Assembly (NCBI RefSeq): GCF_006016075.1 | Contig: NZ_CP040093.1 | Span: forward strand, 1,708,501 to 1,772,500 | Direction of reading: 5' to 3' | Length of the DNA: 64,000 bases | Source of the DNA: Caloramator sp. E03 | GTDB lineage: Bacteria; Bacillota; Clostridia; Clostridiales; Caloramatoraceae | Part shown: one piece after another, positions 16,498 to 24,924 of the stretch | Numbering within the stretch: position 1 is the first letter of the stretch | Layout of the letters: each line of letters begins with the position of its first letter | Position numbers and translations under genes: made by a program | The notes under the pieces: model-generated | The model's input: only the letters and a program-made list of their open reading frames with translations | What the model was told of the DNA's origin: nothing | Database searches by the model: none

Positions 16498-16626
16498 CCA
16501 ATCCCTCCTAGACCATTTTATAATATTATATCAAAATTAATAACTGTTTGTAATATTAAATATTTCAAATATAATACATTAAATGTAATTAACGGTGCAA
16601 AATAATATTAGAATGGAGGGATAGTA

Positions 16627-16944
16627 TTGAAGGTTTTTTGGAAGGTAGCTTTAGCTGATGTTATTATAATATTTGTATCATTTATGCTTTTTTCAGCGCT
16701 GATACCCGGTGATAAAAGACATAAAATATGGGAAAAGTATATAAGTTCCTTTTCAAAGTTTGTAATATACATTTTTGCAGTTACTATTGCAGTTAATGTT
16801 ATTACTGCACTTATTGTATATGCCTTAAGATATCAAAGGTATCTTAATATTATTGCACCATCAGTACAATCAATTGTAATAGGATTCATTGCATCATGTG
16901 TACCAAGGCGCGGGGTTGAGCATGATAAAGATAAAAATAGATAA
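16627..16944 (+). CDS. Small membrane protein, unknown
   Basis: 105 aa starting at TTG 16627 with GGAGGG six bases upstream. Two or three hydrophobic helices: one near the N-terminus (ALADVIIIFVSFMLFSAL), one around residues 43-68 and one near 78-92, with a charged tail. I do not recognise a family. It is a single-gene unit ended by a strong hairpin. Divergently transcribed from the PilZ gene. Confidence 0.6.
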   Translation: MKVFWKVALADVIIIFVSFMLFSALIPGDKRHKIWEKYISSFSKFVIYIFAVTIAVNVITALIVYALRYQRYLNIIAPSVQSIVIGFIASCVPRRGVEHDKDKNR

Positions 16945-16980
16945 AATATATATGGCGAATTTATTCGCCATATATATTTT
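16943..16980 (+). terminator. Hairpin terminator, 18-bp perfect stem
   Basis: The arm 16943-16960 (ending GGCGAAT) and the arm 16963-16980 (beginning ATTCGCC) are perfect complements with a 2-base loop; the stem itself ends in TTTT. Confidence 0.8.
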
Positions 16981-17001
16981 AAAAAAAGATATAAATTATT
17001 G

Positions 17002-17030
17002 TTGCAAAAATTTTAAAGTTGGTATATAAT
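17002..17030 (+). promoter_or_regulatory. Promoter of tRNA-Pro genes
   Basis: TTGCAA (17002-17007), 17-base spacer, TATAAT (17025-17030), 16 bases before the first tRNA. The same TTGCAA hexamer occurs before the tRNA at the window end. Confidence 0.8.
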
Positions 17031-17046
17031 AAATGTTGTTAGGCAA

Positions 17047-17122
17047 CGGGGTGTGGCGCAGATGGGAGCGCGCGTGGTTTGGGACCATGAGGTCGCAGGT
17101 TCAATCCCTGTCACCCCGACCA
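17047..17122 (+). tRNA. tRNA-Pro (anticodon TGG)
   Basis: Acceptor CGGGGTG pairs with CACCCCG; anticodon loop TTTGGGA gives TGG (reads CCA); T-loop GTTCAATCC; CCA is encoded (17120-17122). 76 bases. Confidence 0.95.
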
Positions 17123-17154
17123 ATTGGTTTAGCTTATGCTAAACCAATTTTTTT
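17122..17154 (+). terminator. Terminator between the two tRNA-Pro genes
   Basis: AATTGGTTTAGC (17122-17133) pairs perfectly with GCTAAACCAATT (17138-17149), followed by a T run. The stem begins on the last base of the first tRNA. Confidence 0.9.
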
Positions 17155-17171
17155 AAGTTTTTATACCTTTG

Positions 17172-17247
17172 CGGGGCGTAGCGCAGATGGTAGCGTGCGT
17201 GGTTCGGGACCATGAGGCCGCAGGTTCAAGTCCTGTCGCCCCGACCA
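17172..17247 (+). tRNA. tRNA-Pro (anticodon CGG)
   Basis: Acceptor CGGGGCG pairs with CGCCCCG; loop TTCGGGA gives CGG (reads CCG); CCA encoded. It closely resembles the preceding tRNA-Pro, with roughly ten differences in 76 bases, and looks like a duplicated copy. Confidence 0.95.
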
Positions 17248-17259
17248 GAGGAGAAAGAG

Positions 17260-17296
17260 AACCCTGTAACTTTTAAAAAGTTACAGGGTTTATTTA
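17260..17296. terminator. Terminator after tRNA-Pro(CGG), facing murC
   Basis: AACCCTGTAACTTTT (17260-17274) and AAAAGTTACAGGGTT (17276-17290) form a long perfect stem in the gap between the tRNA and the convergent murC. Confidence 0.85.
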
Positions 17297-17307
17297 CTTT
17301 TATAGTA

Positions 17308-18678
17308 TTATTTCAAAAAACTTTCTCCTACTTTATATACATCACCAGCTCCCATTGTAATTAATATGTCTCCTCCATGAAGTTCTTTTTTCAAATAGTC
17401 AACAATATCATCAAAGGATTTGATAAATTCAACATTGACTCCATTTTGATAAATTGCATCACAGAGCATTTCGGAGCTAACAACTCCTGTATCCTTCTCC
17501 CTTGCAGCATATATATCGGTTAAAATTAGTTTGTCTACGTCATTAAATGCAGAGGCAAATTCATTAAATAGAGATATAGTTCTACTATAAGTGTGAGGTT
17601 GAAAAACGCAATAAATTCTATTATGGGGATAATTTTTAGCAGCTTTAAGTGTTGCTTTTATCTCAGCAGGATGATGAGCATAATCATCTATTACTACAAC
17701 GCCATTATTTTCTCCTTTTTTCTCAAATCTTCTATGAGTGCCTTTAAAGTCTAAAAGGCTTTGGGCCATTATTTTTTTATCAATCTGAAGGAAATTACAA
17801 CAAGCTATTGAAGCTAAAGCATTTAATATATTATGTTCACCAGGTATTGAAAGCTTAAAATTGTAGTAGGGGGATCCTTTGTAAAGTGCAGTAAAGGAGG
17901 GGCAACCCTTTTCATCATATACTATATTAGTAGCAGTAAAATCGCCTTTATTTATTCCATAAGATATTTTGTTACAGTTTACTTTTTCTATTATATCTAC
18001 TACCCTCTTATCTTCTGCATAAGCTATTAAACAGCCGTTTTTAGGTATAAGTTGTGCAAATTTAAAAAAGGATTCATGTATTTCATCTATATCCTTATAA
18101 CAATCAAGATGGTCTGCGTCTATATTAAGTATTAGCCCTATATAAGGATAGAATTTTAGAAAACTCTTTTTATATTCACAGGCTTCTGTTACAAAATATG
18201 GACTTTTCCCTGGCCTTACATTACCTTTTATAGCATCTACTTCTCCTCCAACCATAATTGTAGGGTCAAGGTTGGCATTAAGAAGTATAAGGGAAACCAT
18301 TGAGGTAGTAGTAGTTTTACCATGAGTTCCAGAAATAGCTATTCCTTTGCTGTATTTTCTCATTATTTGACCTAAAAACTCTGCTCTATCCATAATCTCA
18401 AGATTTAATCTTTTTGCCTCTATAAGTTCAGGATTATCTTCTTTTATTGCAGCTGTATAAACAACAATATCGGCTCCATGAACGTTTGAAGCATCATGGC
18501 CAATATATATTTTTGCCCCAAGATTTTGAAGTTTTTCTGTAAGGTTTGATGATACTCTATCAGAACCAGATACGGTATAGCCATAATCTATAAGTATTTC
18601 GGCAAGACCGCTCATACTAATCCCGCCGATACCAATAAAATGGACTCTTTTTTTACTATCTTCAAACAAGTCAAACAT
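17308..18678 (-). CDS. murC: UDP-N-acetylmuramate--L-alanine ligase
   Basis: 456 aa, the normal MurC length. N-terminal Rossmann motif HFIGIGGISMSGLAEIL binds the UDP-sugar. The ATP site GTHGKTTTTSM is at about residue 118. The central region contains DYAHHPAEIKATL, and a typical C-terminal ligase domain follows. It adds the first amino acid of the peptidoglycan stem peptide in the cytosol. Single-gene unit on the minus strand, divergent from purR. GGAGTGAT precedes the ATG, and a 13-bp inverted repeat lies in the promoter region. Confidence 0.95.
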   Translation of the reverse strand: MFDLFEDSKKRVHFIGIGGISMSGLAEILIDYGYTVSGSDRVSSNLTEKLQNLGAKIYIGHDASNVHGADIVVYTAAIKEDNPELIEAKRLNLEIMDRAEFLGQIMRKYSKGIAISGTHGKTTTTSMVSLILLNANLDPTIMVGGEVDAIKGNVRPGKSPYFVTEACEYKKSFLKFYPYIGLILNIDADHLDCYKDIDEIHESFFKFAQLIPKNGCLIAYAEDKRVVDIIEKVNCNKISYGINKGDFTATNIVYDEKGCPSFTALYKGSPYYNFKLSIPGEHNILNALASIACCNFLQIDKKIMAQSLLDFKGTHRRFEKKGENNGVVVIDDYAHHPAEIKATLKAAKNYPHNRIYCVFQPHTYSRTISLFNEFASAFNDVDKLILTDIYAAREKDTGVVSSEMLCDAIYQNGVNVEFIKSFDDIVDYLKKELHGGDILITMGAGDVYKVGESFLK

Positions 18679-18702
18679 TATATCACTCCTAAAATATCTT
18701 AT

Positions 18703-18735
18703 ATGTTATAATTATAGACAAAATAATTATAACAT
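18703..18735. repeat. 13-bp perfect inverted repeat in the murC-purR divergent region
   Basis: ATGTTATAATTAT (18703-18715) and ATAATTATAACAT (18723-18735) around a 7-base centre, just upstream of murC. Candidate operator or hairpin in the murC leader; AT-rich composition weakens the case. The rest of the 259-base region up to purR shows no gene. Confidence 0.45.
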
Positions 18736-18937
18736 AATACATTTTTATAGAATAACAAAATATAAGTTTTCGTTATTGAAAATCTATTATTTTCTTGAAA
18801 TATTTTTAGCAATGATTTAGAATGAAATTTAAGATAAAAAGTACAAAAATCATTCGTATTTTTCTTTTCTTATAAGTTTTATGAATAAAATTTAACTTTT
18901 ATGACAAAAATATATAGAAATGATAGGATGTGGTACT

Positions 18938-19765
18938 ATGAAGCGTTTACATAGAAAAGAACGGGTTGCTGCGATACTTAAAATACTTACAGATAATCCT
19001 AATAAAGTAATCAGCCTTGGATATTTTTCTGATATATTTCAATCTGCAAGGTCGACTTTAAGCGAAGATATTGCAATAATAAAGGGTGTTGTTGAAAATC
19101 TTGAATGTGGTATTGTAGAAACTATACCTGGTGCTGCTGGAGGGGTAAAATTTGTTCCAGGTCTTTCAAAAAAAGAAGAACAACAGTTTATTGAAGAACT
19201 ATGCAGTCAAATAAAAAATCCTTCAAGAATAATTCCAGGGGGATTTTTATATATGAATGATATAATAAATTCTCCTGATATAGCAACAAAGATAGGAATT
19301 ATATTTAGCCAAAATTTTAGGAGTAAAGATCCCGATTATGTTATTACAGTTGAAACAAAAGGAATACCAATTGCATTAATGACAGCAAAGGCATTAAATG
19401 TTCCTCTTATTATTGTAAGGCGAAATAGTAAGGTTACAGAAGGTTCAACGGTTAGTATTAATTATGTATCTGGTTCTTCAAAGAGAATACAGACAATGAG
19501 TCTTTCAAAGCGTTCTGTTCAAAAAGGAAGCAAGTGTATATTCATTGATGACTTTATGAAAGCAGGAGGTACTGCGAATGGTATAATTGAACTTATGAGA
19601 GAGTTTGAATCTTCTGTTGTAGGTATAGGCATACTTATTGAAGCTTTTACTGAAGGTAAGAAACTTGTAGAAGATTATATGTCACTAATAAAGCTTGAGT
19701 CAGTTAATGAAGAAACTGGAGAGATAGTATTAACTCCATCAGGCAATTTTAAGGCTTTTAAATAA
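18938..19765 (+). CDS. purR: Pur operon repressor-type regulator
   Basis: 275 aa from ATG 18938, which has AGGATG at a good distance; an upstream in-frame ATG (18920) has none. An N-terminal winged-helix region (SDIFQSARSTLSEDIAIIKG) is followed by a type I phosphoribosyltransferase-like domain with the PRPP motif CIFIDDFMKAGGTANG. In Bacillus PurR represses purine genes and is released by PRPP. It sits directly upstream of spoVG, glmU and prs, the classic Firmicute order. Confidence 0.92.
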   Translation: MKRLHRKERVAAILKILTDNPNKVISLGYFSDIFQSARSTLSEDIAIIKGVVENLECGIVETIPGAAGGVKFVPGLSKKEEQQFIEELCSQIKNPSRIIPGGFLYMNDIINSPDIATKIGIIFSQNFRSKDPDYVITVETKGIPIALMTAKALNVPLIIVRRNSKVTEGSTVSINYVSGSSKRIQTMSLSKRSVQKGSKCIFIDDFMKAGGTANGIIELMREFESSVVGIGILIEAFTEGKKLVEDYMSLIKLESVNEETGEIVLTPSGNFKAFK

Positions 19766-19872
19766 TTTATATAAATTCAAAAAATTTTTTATAAATTTAT
19801 ATTTTTATAGCAGGAAAATTAAAAAAAATGAAGAATTATAAAGTAATAAGCAACTGGGAAGGTGGTGAAACC

Positions 19873-20154
19873 ATGCAAATTACAGATGTAAGGGTAAGAA
19901 AGATAACAAATGAAGGTAAGATGAAAGCAATTGTTTCAGTAACATTTGATAATGCATTTGTAGTACATGATATCAAAGTAATAGATGGACAAAACGGTCT
20001 TTTTATTGCTATGCCAAGTAGAAAGACTCCTGATGGAGAATTTAAAGACATTGCTCATCCAATCAATACTGAAACAAGAGAAGCTATTCAGTCAGCAATA
20101 CTTGCTGAGTATGAGAAGGTAAAAAACAACTCAGAAGCAGAATCCAATCAGTAA
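19873..20154 (+). CDS. spoVG: Septation/sporulation regulator SpoVG
   Basis: 93 aa starting [11 protein letters not shown], with GGTGGTGA before ATG 19873. The longer frame from 19828 adds a non-conserved leader and lacks a site. Internal motifs [21 protein letters not shown] and the [13 protein letters not shown] end are characteristic. SpoVG is a nucleic-acid-binding regulator affecting septation, sporulation and other processes. Followed by a strong terminator. Confidence 0.95.
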   Translation: MQITDVRVRKITNEGKMKAIVSVTFDNAFVVHDIKVIDGQNGLFIAMPSRKTPDGEFKDIAHPINTETREAIQSAILAEYEKVKNNSEAESNQ

Positions 20155-20158
20155 TAAA

Positions 20159-20184
20159 GAGGAAGTCAAGTGACTTCCTTTTTA
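20159..20184 (+). terminator. Terminator after spoVG
   Basis: GGAAGTCA (20161-20168) and TGACTTCC (20171-20178) with a following T run. Confidence 0.9.
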
Positions 20185-20283
20185 TATGTATATTAAAAAA
20201 ATGTTAATTATAATTGAATAAAATAGATTATTGAAATATAATAAAATAAGTTGATTTATATAAAAATTAGTTGAGGTGCTGTT

Positions 20284-21657
20284 ATGGAAAATTGTTATGG
20301 TATAATTTTGGCTGCTGGGCAGGGTAAGCGGATGAAATCTAAACTACCAAAGGTCCTTCATAAAATATGTGGGAAACCAATGATAGATTATGTAACTGAT
20401 GCTGTATTGTCAGCTGGTGTTAAGGATTTTGCTGTGGTTGTAGGTCATGGTGCAGATGCTGTTAGAGATTATCTTGGAAGCGAAATAAAAACTATATATC
20501 AAGATAAACAGCTTGGCACAGGTCATGCAGTAATGTGTTGTGAGAGCTTTCTAAATGATAAAGACGGTGTTGTTATTATTCTTGCAGGGGATGCTCCTCT
20601 TATTAATTCAAATACCATTTCAAATGTACTTCAATATCATACTTTAAATGATTTTTCCGCTACTATATTAACAGCAAATACAGAAAATCCATCTGGTTTT
20701 GGTAGAATTATAAGGGATGGATTTGGAAATGTAGAAAAAATAGTTGAGGATAAAGATGCCTCAGAAGATGAAAAAAAAGTTAAAGAAATTAATTCAGGCA
20801 CCTATTGTTTTAATATACCAGAACTACTATTTGCATTAAAAAAAATAAATAACAATAATGTTCAAGGGGAATATTATTTAACTGATGTTATTGAAATTCT
20901 AAAAAAAGAGGGCAAAAAGGTAGGTGCCTATGTATCTGATTTTACGGAGTTTATGGGAGTAAATTCAAGGATCCAACTTTATGAAGCAAGCGTTGTTATG
21001 AGAGATAGGATAAATATAAGGCTTATGAATGAAGGAGTTACAATAATAGATCCCAAAAGCACATATATAGATGCTAATGTTAAAATAGGAATGGATACAA
21101 TAATTTATCCTAATGTAATTATTGAGGGTAATACTTTAATAGGAGAAGAATGTATAATAGGTCCCAATAGTAGAATAGTGGACAGTATAATAGAAAATGG
21201 TGTTGAATGTCAATCATCAATTATTTTAAATAGCCTTGTAAAAAGCAATGCTAAAATAGGACCCTTTGCATATATAAGGCCTGAATCTGAAATAGGCAAA
21301 GAAGCTAAGATTGGAGATTTTGTTGAGGTTAAAAAATCTAAGATAGGAGATGGTACTAAAATACCTCATTTGACCTATGTTGGAGATGCAGAAATTGGCC
21401 AAGGATGTAACCTTGGCTGCGGTACAATAACTGTAAATTATGATGGTACAAATAAGCATAAGACTATAATAGGTAATAAAGCTTTTATAGGATGTAATGC
21501 AAGCATTGTAGCACCTGTTAAGATTGGAAATAATGCTTATATTGCTGCAGGTTCAACTATAACTAAAGATGTTCCTGATGGAGCGCTGGCAGTTGCAAGA
21601 GAAAGACAGGTAAATATGGAAGGATGGGTTGAAAGAAGAGGACTTTGGAAAAAATAA
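20284..21657 (+). CDS. glmU: Bifunctional GlcNAc-1-P uridyltransferase / GlcN-1-P acetyltransferase
   Basis: 457 aa. The N-terminal nucleotidyltransferase shows LAAGQGKRMKSKLPKVLH and GDAPL. The C-terminal left-handed beta-helix has many hexapeptide repeats (IGxxxxI pattern), then the acetyltransferase segment GCGTITVNYDGTNKHKT. It makes UDP-GlcNAc for the cell wall. GAGGTG precedes the ATG. Eighteen bases before prs, so probably one transcript. Confidence 0.97.
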   Translation: MENCYGIILAAGQGKRMKSKLPKVLHKICGKPMIDYVTDAVLSAGVKDFAVVVGHGADAVRDYLGSEIKTIYQDKQLGTGHAVMCCESFLNDKDGVVIILAGDAPLINSNTISNVLQYHTLNDFSATILTANTENPSGFGRIIRDGFGNVEKIVEDKDASEDEKKVKEINSGTYCFNIPELLFALKKINNNNVQGEYYLTDVIEILKKEGKKVGAYVSDFTEFMGVNSRIQLYEASVVMRDRINIRLMNEGVTIIDPKSTYIDANVKIGMDTIIYPNVIIEGNTLIGEECIIGPNSRIVDSIIENGVECQSSIILNSLVKSNAKIGPFAYIRPESEIGKEAKIGDFVEVKKSKIGDGTKIPHLTYVGDAEIGQGCNLGCGTITVNYDGTNKHKTIIGNKAFIGCNASIVAPVKIGNNAYIAAGSTITKDVPDGALAVARERQVNMEGWVERRGLWKK

Positions 21658-21675
21658 AATATAGGAGGAAAATAT

Positions 21676-22629
21676 ATGATAACACACGGAAAAAATATTA
21701 AGATTTTTACTGGTAATTCTAATCCTGATCTTGCATCAGAGATAGCAGATATCCTTGGTGTTGAACTTGGAAATTCTGAGGTTGGAAGATTCAGTGACGG
21801 TGAGATATCTGTAAATATAAACGAAACAGTTAGAGGAGCAGATGTCTTTGTTGTACAGTCAACTTGTGCTCCTGTAAATGATAACCTTATGGAACTTTTA
21901 ATACTTATGGATGCCTTTAAAAGAGCTTCAGCAGGTAGAATAACAGCTGTTATTCCATATTATGGATATGCAAGGCAGGATAGGAAGGCAAAGGCAAGGG
22001 ATCCTATTACAGCAAAACTTGTTGCTGATTTAATACATGCCGCAGGTGCTGATAGAGTACTTTCAATGGATCTTCATGCTCCACAAATACAGGGATATTT
22101 TAATATTCCTGTTGACCACCTTTTAGGTGTACCAATACTTAGCAAATATTTTGTTGATATGGGACTTTGTGATGAAGAAGTAGTGGTGGTTTCACCAGAC
22201 CTTGGAAGTGTAACAAGAGCAAGAAAGTTTGCTGACAGGCTTCATGCACCTATTGCAATAATAGATAAGAGAAGACCTAAAGCAAATGTTGCAGAGGTTA
22301 TGAATGTAATAGGAGACATCAAAAATAAAACAGTAATACTTGTTGATGATATGATAGATACAGCAGGAACAATTGTAAATGGAGCAAATGCTTTAATGGA
22401 GCTTGGAGCAAAAGAAGTATATGCATGTTGTACACATGCTGTTTTATCTGGGCCTGCAATTGAAAGGATAAAAAGTTCTGCAATAAAAGAACTTGTTATG
22501 TTAAATACTATTCCACTTACAAAGGAAAAGCAAATTGACAAAATGAAGGTTATTTCAGTAGCTCCAGTATTTGCTGAAGCAATAAAGAGAATATATGAAG
22601 ATCTTTCAGTAAGTAAATTATTTGACTAA
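21676..22629 (+). CDS. prs: Ribose-phosphate pyrophosphokinase
   Basis: 317 aa, the standard length. Motifs: [10 protein letters not shown] near the N-terminus, [20 protein letters not shown] (ATP-binding flexible loop), [11 protein letters not shown], and the PRPP-binding [13 protein letters not shown]. It makes PRPP for nucleotide, His and Trp synthesis, and PRPP is also the ligand of the PurR encoded upstream. AGGAGG before ATG. Confidence 0.97.
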   Translation: MITHGKNIKIFTGNSNPDLASEIADILGVELGNSEVGRFSDGEISVNINETVRGADVFVVQSTCAPVNDNLMELLILMDAFKRASAGRITAVIPYYGYARQDRKAKARDPITAKLVADLIHAAGADRVLSMDLHAPQIQGYFNIPVDHLLGVPILSKYFVDMGLCDEEVVVVSPDLGSVTRARKFADRLHAPIAIIDKRRPKANVAEVMNVIGDIKNKTVILVDDMIDTAGTIVNGANALMELGAKEVYACCTHAVLSGPAIERIKSSAIKELVMLNTIPLTKEKQIDKMKVISVAPVFAEAIKRIYEDLSVSKLFD

Positions 22630-22657
22630 AAGGGATGCGGATGCATCCCTTGTTTTG
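22630..22657 (+). terminator. Terminator after prs
   Basis: AAGGGATGC (22630-22638) and GCATCCCTT (22643-22651), followed by GTTTTG. Confidence 0.85.
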
Positions 22658-22757
22658 TAAAAATATATTTAACTTTTTTGCTATGAATGGGTTATGAGTT
22701 GAATTTAAATTTGTAAAATGAGAAAATAAATATTAATGAAAGATTAGGAGGGTTATA

Positions 22758-23435
22758 ATGGTTGAAACAAAGGTATTAATAGTAGATGATGACACTAATA
22801 TTTGTGATTTAATAGAACTTTATCTCCAAAAGGAAGGATATAAGGTATATAAAGCCTATAATGGTTCTGAAGCAATAAAAATATTTAAGGATAAGATGGT
22901 AGATGTTATTGTACTTGATATAATGATGCCTCAAATGGATGGATATGAAACTTTAAAGGAGATAAGAAAAACTTCTTCAATTCCAGTTTTAATGCTTACA
23001 GCAAAAGGAGAAACATTTGATAGAGTTTTAGGACTTGAGCTTGGTGCAGACGATTACATTGTTAAGCCTTTTGAGCCTAAGGAGCTTGTTGCACGAATTA
23101 AGGCTGTATTAAGAAGATACAAACCACAGACTCAAAAAAGAGCTCTTGAGTTTTCAGATCTTATAATAGATGCAGATTCTTATATTGTAAAATATAAAGG
23201 TGAGGATATGGAGATGCCCCCTAAGGAGTTTGAGCTTTTGTATTTTCTTGCATCGAATCCTAATAAAGTTTTTACAAGGGATCAGCTTCTTTATGAGGTT
23301 TGGGGCTATGATTACCCTGGAGATTCAAGAACAGTTGATGTTCATGTAAAGCGTCTTAGGGAAAAGCTTCCAGATAATAGAGAATGGCAGATTAAAACCG
23401 TTTGGGGAGTAGGATATAAATTTGAGGTGAAATAA
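22758..23435 (+). CDS. OmpR-family response regulator
   Basis: 225 aa. Receiver domain with acidic DDD at 10-12, phospho-acceptor Asp54 in VIVLDIMMPQMDG, LTAKGE and DYIVKPF. Then a winged-helix DNA-binding domain with PPKEFELLYFL and TVDVHVKRLREKL. The histidine kinase gene begins immediately after its stop codon, and a HtrA protease gene follows. This arrangement suggests an envelope-stress role, by analogy with Bacillus CssRS and HtrA. The signal is not known. Confidence 0.92.
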   Translation: MVETKVLIVDDDTNICDLIELYLQKEGYKVYKAYNGSEAIKIFKDKMVDVIVLDIMMPQMDGYETLKEIRKTSSIPVLMLTAKGETFDRVLGLELGADDYIVKPFEPKELVARIKAVLRRYKPQTQKRALEFSDLIIDADSYIVKYKGEDMEMPPKEFELLYFLASNPNKVFTRDQLLYEVWGYDYPGDSRTVDVHVKRLREKLPDNREWQIKTVWGVGYKFEVK

Positions 23436-24842
23436 ATGAAAAAAAGCCTTTATACAAAGTTAATTACTACGTATTTTATAATACTTGTAATATCCTATAG
23501 CCTTATTGCAGTTTTTTTATCTTTTTGGTTTTATAACTACTACAAAGATCAAAAAACTAATGAACTTATAAGAGAAGGAATAAACCTTAATACTATAGTT
23601 TCTAATTATATACATGGAAAGACAGATGCTTCAAGGTTAAAATATGAATTGTCTGTTATTGATAGGCTTTTAAATGCCAGAATATGGGTAATCGATAATT
23701 ATGGATATATTTATGGATATTCTGGCGATGAAACGGATAAAATAACAGGTAAACAAATAACTAATGCTGAAATAGATGAAGTTAGAAAAAGAAATATAAT
23801 AGTTAAAACAGGAAGTTTTAGAGGCATGTTTACAACCCCTATGCTTACAGTAGGGATGCCAATTATAATAGATGATCAGGTTCGAAGTGTTGTATTTTTA
23901 CACTCGCCTTTAAATGAAATAAAAAGTGCCTTAAAAAGAGTATTCTTTGTTATATGGATGTCTGCTTTTTTTGCAATATTGATTTCTGCATTTATAATAT
24001 ACTATTTTTCGGAAAGGATACTTATAAAACCTCTTGATAAAATAAATGAAACAGCAAAGCTAATATCAAAGGGGGAATTTGAAAGAAGAGTTAATTTGAC
24101 ATCTGATGATGAGATAGGGGATTTGGCAAAATCCTTTAACTACATGGCAGATTCCTTAGAAAATCTTGAAAAGATGAGAAGGAGCTTTATTGCAAATATA
24201 TCTCATGAATTAAGATCTCCTATGACATCAATAAACGGTTTTTTGTCTGGAATTCTTGATGGAACAATACCAAAGGAGAAGACAGCTTATTATTTAAATA
24301 TAGTTCATGATGAGATAAAAAGGCTAATTAGACTTATAAATGACTTATTGGATCTTGCAAGGCTTGAGTCAGGAGAATTTTCACTTACTATTGGCGTTTT
24401 TGATATAAATGAACTTATAAGGCAGAGGATAATTAAGTTTGAAGACAAGATTAACAAGAAAAAGATAAATGTCGATGTAGTTTTAACAGGAAATAAAATA
24501 AAAGTAAAAGGTGATAGAGATAGGATTGATCAGGTTATAACAAACCTTGTAGATAATGCTATTAAATTTACTCCAGAAGGAGGAGTAATTGAAATACGTA
24601 CAGCAATAAAAGAAGACAGGCTTCTTGTTAGTGTATATAATAATGGTCCTGCTATTCCAAAGGATGAAATAGCATATATTTGGGATAGATTCCATAAAGT
24701 TGACAAGGCACGATCTAAGGGTGGTGGTACAGGACTTGGGCTTTCTATTGTAAGGCAAATAATAAACCAGCATAAGCAAACTGTATGGGTAGAGTCAGGT
24801 GAATGGGGGACTAAATTTACTTTTACATTAAGTTTAGCTTAA
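23436..24842 (+). CDS. Sensor histidine kinase
   Basis: 468 aa. Two membrane helices (about residues 9-32 and 170-192) flank an extracytoplasmic region of about 130 aa. A HAMP domain follows (LIKPLDKINETAKLISKGEFERRV), then the dimerisation helix SFIANISHELRSPMTSI with phospho-acceptor His257, and a GHKL ATPase domain with NLVDNAIKFTP and GGGTGLGLSIVRQI. Directly abuts its response regulator (TAA then ATG), so the pair is one system. It resembles the PhoR/ResE class; the ligand is unknown. Confidence 0.92.
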   Translation: MKKSLYTKLITTYFIILVISYSLIAVFLSFWFYNYYKDQKTNELIREGINLNTIVSNYIHGKTDASRLKYELSVIDRLLNARIWVIDNYGYIYGYSGDETDKITGKQITNAEIDEVRKRNIIVKTGSFRGMFTTPMLTVGMPIIIDDQVRSVVFLHSPLNEIKSALKRVFFVIWMSAFFAILISAFIIYYFSERILIKPLDKINETAKLISKGEFERRVNLTSDDEIGDLAKSFNYMADSLENLEKMRRSFIANISHELRSPMTSINGFLSGILDGTIPKEKTAYYLNIVHDEIKRLIRLINDLLDLARLESGEFSLTIGVFDINELIRQRIIKFEDKINKKKINVDVVLTGNKIKVKGDRDRIDQVITNLVDNAIKFTPEGGVIEIRTAIKEDRLLVSVYNNGPAIPKDEIAYIWDRFHKVDKARSKGGGTGLGLSIVRQIINQHKQTVWVESGEWGTKFTFTLSLA

Positions 24843-24924
24843 TTATTAATATTTTCAATAATAGTTCATACTTTTTTAAAAAAGCACTTTTATAATTAAA
24901 TTAAAGATGCAAGGAGGTGCTATT

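Noticed and set aside
17033..17215. Open frame of 60 codons across the tRNA-Pro region
   Set aside because: It runs through two clear tRNA genes and a terminator; no ribosome site.
18760..18900. PurBox sites upstream of purR
   Set aside because: Two TTCG-containing segments (near 18775 and 18860) have too many mismatches to the PurBox consensus and are not an inverted pair at the usual spacing.
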